DNA of 64,000 nt from Plantactinospora alkalitolerans (GTDB lineage: Bacteria; Actinomycetota; Actinomycetes; Mycobacteriales; Micromonosporaceae): assembly GCF_015690345.1 (NCBI RefSeq), contig NZ_JADPUN010000144.1, positions 1 to 64,000 of the forward strand. Direction: 5' to 3'. Under the pieces are notes generated by a model, which was given only the letters and a program-made list of their open reading frames with translations, searched no databases and had not been told where the DNA came from. Position 1 is the first letter of the stretch, and the number at the start of each line of letters is the position of its first letter. The translations under genes were made by a program, and so were the position numbers. Positions 8,889 through 16,602 of the stretch are shown one piece after another.

Positions 8889-9212
8889 TTACATCGCCGT
8901 TTCGATGAGCTTGATCAGGTCACCCTTGGGGCGGGCGCCGGCGACGGACTGGACCGGCTCGCCGCCCTTGAACATGGTGAGGGTCGGCACGGAGAGCACC
9001 CGGTAGGCCCGGGCGGTCTCGGGGTTCTCGTCGATGTTGAGCTTGACGATCCGGACCTTGTCCCCCAGCTCGCTGGCGATCTCCTCCAGCATCATGTCGA
9101 CCTTGCGGCACGGTCCGCACCACTCGGCCCAGAAGTCCACCAGCACCGGCGTTTCGGACTGCAGCACGTCACTGGCGAAGTTGGCGTCGGTGACGGCGCT
9201 TGTTGCTCCCAC
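8889..9212 (-). CDS. trxA: Thioredoxin
   Basis: A 107-residue thioredoxin with the redox motif WCGPC (C32 and C35), the preceding PVLVDFWAE strand and the cis-proline loop VLSVPTLTMFKGG. It reduces disulfides in cytoplasmic proteins and is itself reduced by TrxB, encoded 35 bp upstream on the same strand. The two form an operon with a SigR-like promoter ahead of trxB and a strong terminator after trxA. Confidence 0.97.
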   Translation of the reverse strand: MGATSAVTDANFASDVLQSETPVLVDFWAEWCGPCRKVDMMLEEIASELGDKVRIVKLNIDENPETARAYRVLSVPTLTMFKGGEPVQSVAGARPKGDLIKLIETAM

Positions 9213-9247
9213 TAGACCCTCCTCGGGTATTGCTCACTGCGGTGAGT

Positions 9248-10204
9248 TCAGTCTTCTTCCAACGTCGCGAGGAACCGCTCCGCGTCGAGCGCGGCGGCGC
9301 ATCCGGTCCCCGCTGCGGTGATCGCCTGGCGGTAGGTGTGGTCGACGAGGTCACCGGCCGCGAAGACGCCCGGCACGTTCGTCCGGGTGGTCGGGGCCTC
9401 GACCTTCACATAGCCGTCCCCGTCCAGTTCCACCTGGCCCCGGAAGAGCTCGCTGCGCGGGTCGTGACCGATCGCCACGAACACCCCGGCGACGTCCAGC
9501 GTCTTGGCCTCGCCGGTGTGCGCGTTGCGCAGCCGAACCCCGGAGACCTTGCCGTCGTCGCCGAGCACCTCTTCGACAACGCTGTTCCACTCGACCTGGA
9601 TCTTGTCGTTGGCCAGGGCGCGGTCGGCCATGATCTTGCTCGCCCGGAACTCGTCGCGGCGGTGGATGATCGTCACCTTGCTGGCGAACTTGGTGAGGAA
9701 CGTCGCTTCCTCCATCGCCGAGTCGCCGCCGCCGACCACCACGATCTCCTGACCGCGGAAGAAGAACCCGTCACACGTCGCACAGGAGGACACACCGTGC
9801 CCGAGGTACTCCTGCTCGCCCGGCACGCCCAGCGGACGCCACGCGGAACCGGTGCTCAGGATGATCGCCTTCGCCCGGTACGCCGTCTCGCCGACGTACG
9901 CCGTGCTCACCGCGCCGGAGCCGGGAACGCCCGTGTCGGCCAGTTCGACCCGGGTGACGTCGTCGGTGAGGAACTCGGCCCCGAACCGCTCGGCCTGCTT
10001 GCGCATCGAGTCCATCAACTCCGGACCCATGATGCCGTCCGCGAAGCCGGGGAAGTTCTCCACCTCGGTGGTGGTCATCAGGGCACCGCCGGACTGCACG
10101 CCCTCGATGACCAGCGGTTTCAGGTTAGCGCGCGCGGCGTAGACCGCAGCCGTGTAGCCGGCCGGCCCAGAGCCGATGATGATCAGGTTGCGGACCTCGT
10201 CCAC
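9248..10204 (-). CDS. trxB: Thioredoxin-disulfide reductase
   Basis: A 318-residue NADPH:thioredoxin reductase. The FAD motif [10 protein letters not shown] begins at residue 11, the redox pair is C141/C144 in SSCATCDG, the NADPH motif is [12 protein letters not shown], and a second FAD motif is VFAAGDLVD. The GTG at 10204 is preferred over an in-frame start 90 bp upstream, because GGGAGA lies 5 nt before it and the resulting N-terminus ([13 protein letters not shown]) has the normal TrxB length. It is the first gene of trxBA, and its predicted promoter at 10300-10327 is of the thiol-stress type. Confidence 0.96.
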   Translation of the reverse strand: MDEVRNLIIIGSGPAGYTAAVYAARANLKPLVIEGVQSGGALMTTTEVENFPGFADGIMGPELMDSMRKQAERFGAEFLTDDVTRVELADTGVPGSGAVSTAYVGETAYRAKAIILSTGSAWRPLGVPGEQEYLGHGVSSCATCDGFFFRGQEIVVVGGGDSAMEEATFLTKFASKVTIIHRRDEFRASKIMADRALANDKIQVEWNSVVEEVLGDDGKVSGVRLRNAHTGEAKTLDVAGVFVAIGHDPRSELFRGQVELDGDGYVKVEAPTTRTNVPGVFAAGDLVDHTYRQAITAAGTGCAAALDAERFLATLEED

Positions 10205-10299
10205 TGCCGTCTCCCGATGTATGTCTCTGCGCCACCGGCGCCTGGCGCCGACGGCGGTCCGAGCGCCGGCCATGAACCGCACCGGCACCTGCAAGCCTG

Positions 10300-10327
10300 A
10301 ACGTCATCGTACGAACCGAGGATTCCC
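10300..10327 (-). promoter_or_regulatory. SigR-type promoter of trxBA
   Basis: On the minus strand GGGAAT (10327-10322) is followed after 19 nt by GTT (10302-10300). This resembles the GGAAT-N18-GTT promoter recognised by the thiol-stress sigma factor SigR, which controls trxBA in Streptomyces. It lies about 95 bp upstream of the trxB start. The spacer is one base longer than the classic 18. Confidence 0.55.
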
Positions 10328-10387
10328 GAGCCGGTCATCCGGTGGGTCATGTCACTGCGTCGACGAAAGTGCCGATGAGGCGTTGTT

Positions 10388-11524
10388 TCAGCCTACCCGG
10401 GTCTGATATGCGACGTCGGCGCCAGAGGCCGACGTTCCGCAGTTCGGCCCGGTGGCCCAGGCCCAGCGGGCACCCGACCGGTCGGTGAAGACGACGACCA
10501 GAGCGGCCCGGCCCTGGAACGTGGCGTAGTCGACCAACTCGACCGCGATCGGTCCCTGCGCGTGTGTCGCCGCCACCGCGTCCAGACAGGCAGCCAGCAC
10601 GGTCCGGTCGGCCAGTCGCTCCAGCCCCGAGACGTTCCGCGAGGTCGTGGGGGTCGCCGTCGCCCCGCCCATGAACGTTCCGGGCGATTCGGTGACCCGG
10701 TCGGGTACGTCGGCCCGTTGGCTCGAAGTGTTCTGCCTGGTCAGGGCGGAGGCGGTGTCCGGGAGCGAGGTGGGGGTGTAGTCGGTCCCCGTGGTCAGCA
10801 CCCGCTCGGCGGACGGTTCGGTCACCGCCCGGGGCGGCCCGGAGCCGAGCGTCTGGACCTGCTCCGCGCCGCTGTCGGCCGAACTCGGCGCGGTACCCGC
10901 CGCGGAGTCCTCGGCGCTGCTGGTGACGAGACGACTGACCCCGAACCCGGCGAATCCGGCCACGACGGCGGCGATCAGGATCGGTCCCGCCATCCGTCGC
11001 ACCCATTGCCTCCGCCGGCCGGGCCCTCGGGGCCCGTGGGACGGTGCGGTACCACCGGCCCGGCCCGGCCCGCCGGAGCGCCGGGGCCGGCGGACGAGGT
11101 GCCCGGTTGCGTCCACGTCCTCGGTTGCGTCCACGTCCTCGGTTGTGGCCGGGTCGTCGGTTGTGGCCGGGTCGTCGGTTGCGTCCGGATCGTCGGTGGA
11201 ATCGGTCGAGGCGGCGGTCGCACCGGCCGGGGAATCGGGTACGGCGGCTGGTCCGGCGTCGTCGGACCGCGACGCCCGGGTGATCGCCGAGACGAGCCGT
11301 TCGGCCACCACGGGCGGCATCGAGACGGGCTCCGTGGCCCAGCCGGCCAGGTCGAGCCGTACCGCGTCGACGCCGACGGTCAGCGTCGCGTACGCGTCCG
11401 CCCACGCCTGGTCCTCGTCGATCAACCGGGCGAGTTCCGCCTCCTCCGGCGTGCCGTCCAGCGCGCCACCGACATAGTCGGCCAGCAGGTCGAGATCGAC
11501 CTCGCCGAACGGGCCCCCGGTCAC
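10388..11524 (-). CDS. Membrane anti-sigma factor partner of SigM
   Basis: A 378-residue single-pass membrane protein. The N-terminal ~85 residues (DLDLLADYVGGALDGTPEEAELARLI) resemble the cytoplasmic sigma-binding domain of actinobacterial anti-sigma factors. An Asp/Thr-rich linker built from tandem repeats follows, then one transmembrane helix at about 179-198 and an extracellular C-terminal domain with two cysteines. GTG at 11524 overlaps the sigM stop by 4 bp (GTGA), the usual coupled sigma/anti-sigma arrangement. The role, holding SigM inactive until a signal arrives, is inferred from gene order and topology; it corresponds in position to mycobacterial Rv3912. Confidence 0.8.
   Translation of the reverse strand: MTGGPFGEVDLDLLADYVGGALDGTPEEAELARLIDEDQAWADAYATLTVGVDAVRLDLAGWATEPVSMPPVVAERLVSAITRASRSDDAGPAAVPDSPAGATAASTDSTDDPDATDDPATTDDPATTEDVDATEDVDATGHLVRRPRRSGGPGRAGGTAPSHGPRGPGRRRQWVRRMAGPILIAAVVAGFAGFGVSRLVTSSAEDSAAGTAPSSADSGAEQVQTLGSGPPRAVTEPSAERVLTTGTDYTPTSLPDTASALTRQNTSSQRADVPDRVTESPGTFMGGATATPTTSRNVSGLERLADRTVLAACLDAVAATHAQGPIAVELVDYATFQGRAALVVVFTDRSGARWAWATGPNCGTSASGADVAYQTRVG
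11105..11194. repeat. Tandem 18-bp repeats in the anti-sigma linker
   Basis: Five 18-bp units beginning GGTTG lie head to tail: two identical copies (11105 and 11123), two identical variants (11141 and 11159) and one mixed copy (11177). They encode the Asp-Asp-Pro-Ala-Thr-Thr / Glu-Asp-Val-Asp-Ala-Thr linker ahead of the membrane helix. The copy number can vary by slippage. Confidence 0.85.
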
Positions 11525-12561
11525 GATTCCTCCTGGTCCTGGTCGCGCAGGCCGTGGCTCTGGTCCTGCACCCGCCGCCTGTCCGCCCCGAGCCGGCTCG
11601 ACCCTGATCGGACGCGGTTGCCGGGTCCGAGGTTCCCGCCGGTGACCGACGGCACCTCGGAGCCGGGCTGGGGACCGCCTCCCGACTCCGGGCTCCGGCC
11701 GGCTCCGTCCGAGCGCAGATGACCGAGGAGTACGGCGAGCCGGGCCCGGCCACGCGCGCAGCGACTCTTCACGGTGCCCTCGGCGACTCCGAGGATCTCC
11801 GCGACCTCGGCGACCGGATAGCCCTGCAGGTCTACCAGGACGAGGGCGGCCCGCTGTTCCATGGGCAGTTCCGCGAGCGCCTGCCGTACGACGAGAGTGG
11901 TGTCGTGATCGGTGGCCGGCGCGGCCGGTTCGACACCGCCGGTCCAGCGGCTGGTGCCGGTCGGCCGCGTGCTGTCCGGCAGTGGCACGGTGGGATGGGC
12001 CTGGCGCCGCCGGATCCGGTCCAGACAGGCGTTGACGACGATCCGGTGCAGCCAGGTGGTTACGGCGGCCTCGCCACGGAACCGCGCCGCCGCCCGGTGT
12101 GCGGAGAGCAGGGCGTCCTGGAGGGCGTCCGCGGCTTCCTCACGATCGGCGCTGGTGCGCAGTGCCACCGCCCAGAGCCGGTCCCGATGCCGGTGGAACA
12201 GGGTCGCGAACGCGTCCCGGTCACCGGCCACATGAGCCTGGAGCAGTTCGGCGTCACTGCGTTCCGCGTCGTCCGGCTGCGCGGCATCGGCGGGCTGCGC
12301 GGCATCGGACGGCTGCGCTGTGCCGGACGGCTGTGCCGCGCCGTCCGGATGTTTCGAACCGTCCGCCTGGATCGGCAGGTCGCGCGGCGGCGACGCCGGA
12401 AGGTCGTGCGGCGCGGGGATGCCGGGTCGGCCGGCCGGATCGGCGCCGTCGAGATTGTCGACGGCCTGACCTGCCGGCCGGACCGACTCGATCGACGGCC
12501 ACGGATCGGCGGACGGCGAGCTGGTCGGGCCGGCGGCGTCGGAACCCAACGCACCGGTCAT
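11521..12561 (-). CDS. sigM: ECF RNA polymerase sigma factor SigM
   Basis: An extracytoplasmic-function sigma factor. Region 2 is seen in DAFATLFHRHRDRLWAVALR and DAFATL…ADALQDALLSAHR, and region 4 in LPMEQRAALVLVDLQGYPVAEVAEILGVAEGTVKSR. The ~105-residue N-terminal extension is low-complexity (repeated AQPxD units), and the C-terminal ~55 residues are also disordered, so the 346-residue protein is much longer than a typical 190-residue ECF factor. Position between the MurJ/pseudokinase genes and trxB matches SigM of mycobacteria and streptomycetes. The stop overlaps the anti-sigma start. Confidence 0.9.
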   Translation of the reverse strand: MTGALGSDAAGPTSSPSADPWPSIESVRPAGQAVDNLDGADPAGRPGIPAPHDLPASPPRDLPIQADGSKHPDGAAQPSGTAQPSDAAQPADAAQPDDAERSDAELLQAHVAGDRDAFATLFHRHRDRLWAVALRTSADREEAADALQDALLSAHRAAARFRGEAAVTTWLHRIVVNACLDRIRRRQAHPTVPLPDSTRPTGTSRWTGGVEPAAPATDHDTTLVVRQALAELPMEQRAALVLVDLQGYPVAEVAEILGVAEGTVKSRCARGRARLAVLLGHLRSDGAGRSPESGGGPQPGSEVPSVTGGNLGPGNRVRSGSSRLGADRRRVQDQSHGLRDQDQEES

Positions 12562-12610
12562 GGCCGCACGATAGCCGAACGGCGCACGCGCGGCCGGGGT
12601 GACCGCCCGG

Positions 12611-14227
12611 TCACCGACTCTGGACCGTGATCTCCTGCACGCCGACCCTGAACTGGCCGGGGTCGACCTCCGGCAGCTCGGTGATCCAGAGCAGCAGGTA
12701 GCGGTACGTCTGGTCCGGCTCGAACGAGCTGAACGTCATGGTGGACCCGGAACCGTCCGCCTCGATCGGGTTGCCGACCAGCTTGTACGCCGCGACGAGC
12801 TGCTTGTCGCCGGCGCTGGTCTTCGCAAAGTCCTGGGTTCCCGATCGCAGCTCGGCTGCGGCGCCACGGTCGGAGAGCTGGACCTGCACGCTGGTGACCG
12901 CCCGGGGCTCGCCGAGATCGATCAGGACCCCCATGCCGGCCTTGTTGTTACCGAACTTCGAGCTGCGCTTGTAGGACTCGGTCTCCCACGCCTCGTTGGG
13001 GTCGCCGTCGACCACCTTCTCCGCGCCGTCCAGCTCGCTGGGGGTGCCGTCCGGGTCGATGATCCGCACCTGGTCGGCCTTGATGGCGACCTTCTGCGGC
13101 TTCGTGGTCGGCGGATCCGGATCGCCTGCGGCGGCGGGCTGGGTGGTGGTGCCGGGGGTCGGGCTCGAGCCTGTCTGGTCGTCCGCCGGGTCTCCGCCGA
13201 CCAGCGCGTTGATGCCGAGCAGCAGGCCGACCAGCGCGACCACCAGCAGCGCGGCCACGCCGATCAGCATCCTCCGGCCACCGGTCGCCGGCAGGTCGGG
13301 GCCGGCATCGTCGCCGGAGGTGAAGCGCAGCGGGCCGCTGTCGAGGTACTGCTCCCCGGCGGCGGCGTCCAGCCGGCTCAACTCGGCGGCCAGTACGTCG
13401 GAGGACGGCACCGGAAGCTGGGAGTCGAGCAGGTCCATGGTGAGGTCGTCGAGGTACGCGGGTACGCCGGCGCGGACCTGTCGGGGCGCCGCGATGGTGC
13501 CGCTGGCGTCGCGTACGGCGTCCGGCAGGGCGGTGCGGGCCCGTCGGCCGGATCCACTTGTCAGCGACGCCTCGGCGTGCGGCCAGTGGCCGGTGAGCGC
13601 GTAGTAGAGGACGCCGCCGACCGCGCGTACGTCGGTCTCGGGGGTGTCCGCGCCGTCGGTGCGGGCGTCGGCCAGTACCACCCGACCGTCGTCGCCGACC
13701 ATCACGGTGCCGGGGTGCAGGTTGCCGTGCACCATCCCGGTGGCGTGGATGGCCGCGATCGCACCGGCGATGGCGTGGGCGATGCTGGTGGCCCGGGTCG
13801 GGTCGAGGACGCCGTCGGCGACCAGTTCGCGTAGCGAGTGTCCGTCCACCCACTCGCGGACGACGTACGCCCGGTCCTCCTCGTCGATCGCGTCGTAGAC
13901 GCCGACGAGGTTGGGGTGGATCACCCGGCTGGCCGCCACGGCAGCCTGGAGCATCTCCTTCGCGGAGTCGCCGCCGGGATAGCGCAGTACGACGGCCACC
14001 GGCCGGCGCAGGATCACGTCCACGCCGCGCCACACCTGGCGGCCGGCGCTGTCGTCGTTGATGTGGTCCGCAAGTTCGTACCGCTCGGCCAGGATCTCAC
14101 CGACGGCGGGCGCACCGAAGGTCATCACAGACGGAGCTACCTCGTCCGCCTCCTGACCTTCGCCGACCTGGGTCACCCGTCCTCCCTCGGTGATCGTGTC
14201 GATCGATGGACCCGTGCTGCTAGGCAT
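12611..14227 (-). CDS. Membrane pseudokinase with discoidin-like extracellular domain
   Basis: A 538-residue protein with a kinase-fold cytoplasmic domain (residues ~48-290), one transmembrane helix (about 319-341) and an extracellular C-terminal domain (about 345-538) whose middle (DPNEAWETESY … GVLIDLGEPRAVTSVQVQLSD) resembles F5/8-type discoidin domains. The kinase domain lacks the catalytic residues: the beta-3 lysine position reads VAVVLR, HRD is HGN (167-169) and DFG is ADA (186-188). It is therefore a pseudokinase, as in the C-terminal part of mycobacterial MviN (Rv3910), which binds FhaA to regulate lipid II export. Here it is a separate gene downstream of murJ and 49 bp upstream of sigM. 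Confidence 0.88.
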   Translation of the reverse strand: MPSSTGPSIDTITEGGRVTQVGEGQEADEVAPSVMTFGAPAVGEILAERYELADHINDDSAGRQVWRGVDVILRRPVAVVLRYPGGDSAKEMLQAAVAASRVIHPNLVGVYDAIDEEDRAYVVREWVDGHSLRELVADGVLDPTRATSIAHAIAGAIAAIHATGMVHGNLHPGTVMVGDDGRVVLADARTDGADTPETDVRAVGGVLYYALTGHWPHAEASLTSGSGRRARTALPDAVRDASGTIAAPRQVRAGVPAYLDDLTMDLLDSQLPVPSSDVLAAELSRLDAAAGEQYLDSGPLRFTSGDDAGPDLPATGGRRMLIGVAALLVVALVGLLLGINALVGGDPADDQTGSSPTPGTTTQPAAAGDPDPPTTKPQKVAIKADQVRIIDPDGTPSELDGAEKVVDGDPNEAWETESYKRSSKFGNNKAGMGVLIDLGEPRAVTSVQVQLSDRGAAAELRSGTQDFAKTSAGDKQLVAAYKLVGNPIEADGSGSTMTFSSFEPDQTYRYLLLWITELPEVDPGQFRVGVQEITVQSR

Positions 14228-14638
14228 CTGGCTTTCCCGCTCCGCCTTCGAAGGAATCGGACGGCCACCGGCTCTCCTAGCCTAGGCGCTAGCCGCACCC
14301 GTCAGGAGCGACCTTACCTGGGTCTGACTGATCCCCGACACGTCATCTTCCGGCCGTGGGCCGACCAGTTGCCGGAAGTGTCGGGAAGCGCGCCGGATCG
14401 CCCGCTGTGGTCCACCTGATGGCTCGTGCGTTTAGCAATCTATAGGTTGATTTCAACAGTTTGCTACCGGGTCGGTGTGCCGGCCCGCCGTCAGTTCCGG
14501 CACCCTTGTCGTCCGGAGTTCCGCCGTGCACCCGGCACCTTCCCCCGCGCGCCGGAAGTATGCCGGATCGAACGGACCGAGGGTATCCGGGCCTGTCGAC
14601 AACAGGTTGACGCCGGGTGAGTCCATCCTGACCCCGCG

Positions 14639-14691
14639 TTATCCACAGGCGATTCACCTTGCTACGGCCCAGATAGGACGAGTTATCCACA
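14639..14691. promoter_or_regulatory. Pair of perfect DnaA boxes
   Basis: Two exact TTATCCACA 9-mers in the same orientation lie at 14639-14647 and 14683-14691, 44 bp apart (about four helical turns). The surrounding 505-bp gap between murJ and the pseudokinase gene (14228-14732) has no gene but contains an AT-richer patch near 14430-14465. The sites could regulate the pseudokinase-sigM transcript or titrate DnaA. Confidence 0.6.
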
Positions 14692-14732
14692 ACCGCTTCC
14701 CCAGGTACGCCCAACAGCCCGACCGACCCCTT

Positions 14733-16451
14733 TCAGCGGCCGAGTCGGCGCCGGACCATGGTGACCACGTCCGTTATCTCGCGGATCCGCAGCAGCAGCG
14801 CGAGCCCGAGGTACGTTCCCCCGATCACCACACCGCCGACCGCGATCTCCACGAACGCCAACCCCCGGTTCGACGCGGCCTCGCCCGGCAGCAACGCCAC
14901 CACGAGCAGCCCGACCAGGGCCGCGCCGAGGGCGGCGATCACGACCCGGCCGAACGTCCGCAGGATCGAGGCGATTCCGATCTGGCCGATCCGGGGGCGC
15001 AGGAACCAGGCGGAGATCGCCGCCGCCGCGATGTACGAGACGGCGTTCCCGATCATCATCCCGGCGGCCAGGAACGAGGTGGAGAGGGCGGCGAAGACGA
15101 TCACCTGGAGCAGCACCCGTACCGCCACCACCGGCACGTTGATCAGTGCCGGCATCCGGGTGTCGGGCATCGCCCAGAACGCGAAGGTGAAGAGTTGGCT
15201 GACCGCGAACGGGATCAGGGCCAGCGCGGCGACCAGCAGCACCGGCGCCGTTGAGCCGGACTCGCCCCGGGCGGCCCCGTAGTCGAACAGGGCCATCGCG
15301 ATCGGGTCGGCGAGCACCGCGTAGCAGACCGCGATCGGTGCGAGCACCGCCGTCACGGTCCGGGTGCCCCGGCTGAGATCGGCTGCCATGTCCCCGTACC
15401 GGCCGTCGGCGGCGACGGCGCTCATTCTCGGCAGCAGCGCGGTGATGATCGAGACCGCGATGATGCCGTGCGCCATCATCAGCAGCAGGAAGACGTTGTT
15501 GTAGACCAGCGGCCCGGCGGACTTGCCCTTCACCTCGTTCAGCAGGTTGAAGAGCACGATCAGGCCGAACGAGTTGACCGCGACGTAGCAGAACATCCAG
15601 CCGCCGAGCCGGCCCAGTTCGCGCAGCCCGAGCGCCCGGAAGTCGAACCGCCAACGCCAGCGGAAGCCGACCTTGCGCAGGGCCGGCAGCAGCCCGGCGG
15701 TCTGGACCGCGATCCCGAGCAGGGTGCCCCCGCCGAGCACCAGGATCCGGCCGGCACTCATCTGTCCCGGCTGCACCAGGGTGGCGCCGTAGAGGGCGAT
15801 GTAGAGGCCGCAGGTGGCGATCACCACCAGGTTGTTCAGGATCGGCGCCCACATCGGGGCGGCGAAGTGCCCCCGGGTGTTGAGGATCGCGGTGAGCAGG
15901 GCGCTGACCCCGGAGAAGAACAGGATCGGCAACAGCAGGTAGGACAGGCTGGTGACCAGGTCCTGGTAGTCGCTGTTCTGCCGGCCGGCGTAGATCACGG
16001 TCAGCCACGGTGCGGCGAGCAGCGCCAGCAGCACGGCGCCACCGAGGGTGAGCACCGCCAGGCTGAGCAGTCGTTGGGTGTACGCCTGACCACCGTCCGG
16101 ATCGGCCTTGCGGCGGCGTACCAGCATCGGCACCAGCACGCTGGTCAGGATGCCGCCGAGCAGGAACTCGTAGACCATTCCGGGGATGATCTGCGCGGTG
16201 GTGTACGCGTTGCCGACCGCGAACGTACCCAGGGTCGCGGTGATCATCAGTTGCCGGAGGAAGCCCGTACCCCGGCTCACCAGGCTGCCGGCCGCCATGA
16301 TCGCGCTGTTGCCCGCGGCGCTGCCGCCCGGCTCGGGCGGCGGGTTGGTGCCCTCGATGGCCGGGGTGGTCGAGATCAGCATCGCCCCGTCCGGGGGCGG
16401 CGGGACTCCCTCCGGCATGGCATTCGCGCTGCGGTACAGCCCGCCAGCCAT
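14733..16451 (-). CDS. murJ: Lipid II flippase MurJ (MviN family)
   Basis: A 572-residue polytopic membrane protein with about 14 hydrophobic helices. The MviN/MurJ signature is seen in AAGSLVSRGTGFLRQLMITATLG and MVYEFLLGGILTSVLVPMLVRR. It flips lipid II across the plasma membrane for peptidoglycan synthesis. The first ~45 residues are a Pro/Gly-rich cytoplasmic tail. Unlike mycobacterial MviN it has no fused kinase-like domain; that function is the separate downstream gene. A GGGAGG ribosome site precedes the ATG. It is divergent from pcnA across a 151-bp spacer. Confidence 0.95.
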   Translation of the reverse strand: MAGGLYRSANAMPEGVPPPPDGAMLISTTPAIEGTNPPPEPGGSAAGNSAIMAAGSLVSRGTGFLRQLMITATLGTFAVGNAYTTAQIIPGMVYEFLLGGILTSVLVPMLVRRRKADPDGGQAYTQRLLSLAVLTLGGAVLLALLAAPWLTVIYAGRQNSDYQDLVTSLSYLLLPILFFSGVSALLTAILNTRGHFAAPMWAPILNNLVVIATCGLYIALYGATLVQPGQMSAGRILVLGGGTLLGIAVQTAGLLPALRKVGFRWRWRFDFRALGLRELGRLGGWMFCYVAVNSFGLIVLFNLLNEVKGKSAGPLVYNNVFLLLMMAHGIIAVSIITALLPRMSAVAADGRYGDMAADLSRGTRTVTAVLAPIAVCYAVLADPIAMALFDYGAARGESGSTAPVLLVAALALIPFAVSQLFTFAFWAMPDTRMPALINVPVVAVRVLLQVIVFAALSTSFLAAGMMIGNAVSYIAAAAISAWFLRPRIGQIGIASILRTFGRVVIAALGAALVGLLVVALLPGEAASNRGLAFVEIAVGGVVIGGTYLGLALLLRIREITDVVTMVRRRLGR

Positions 16452-16587
16452 GTCAGCCTCCCAAGGGGTACGGCGGGCAGGGCACCCGCCGGCACTGTTG
16501 GAACCTTAGTCAACCCGGTCACGGCGTCGCCGGGCCGCGTCGCTTCCGCCCGGTGTGCCCCCCGCCACCGGGCGGCGGCCGGCCCGC

Positions 16588-16593
16588 TACGCT
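16588..16593 (+). promoter_or_regulatory. -10 element for leaderless pcnA transcript
   Basis: TACGCT lies 9 nt before the pcnA ATG, the spacing expected when transcription begins at the start codon. There is no ribosome site upstream of the ATG, which supports a leaderless mRNA. Confidence 0.5.
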
Positions 16594-16602
16594 GGCGATC
16601 CC

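Noticed and set aside
14639-14691. A second replication origin
   Set aside because: Two boxes and no obvious unwinding element are too little; DnaA-linked regulation or titration is more likely.
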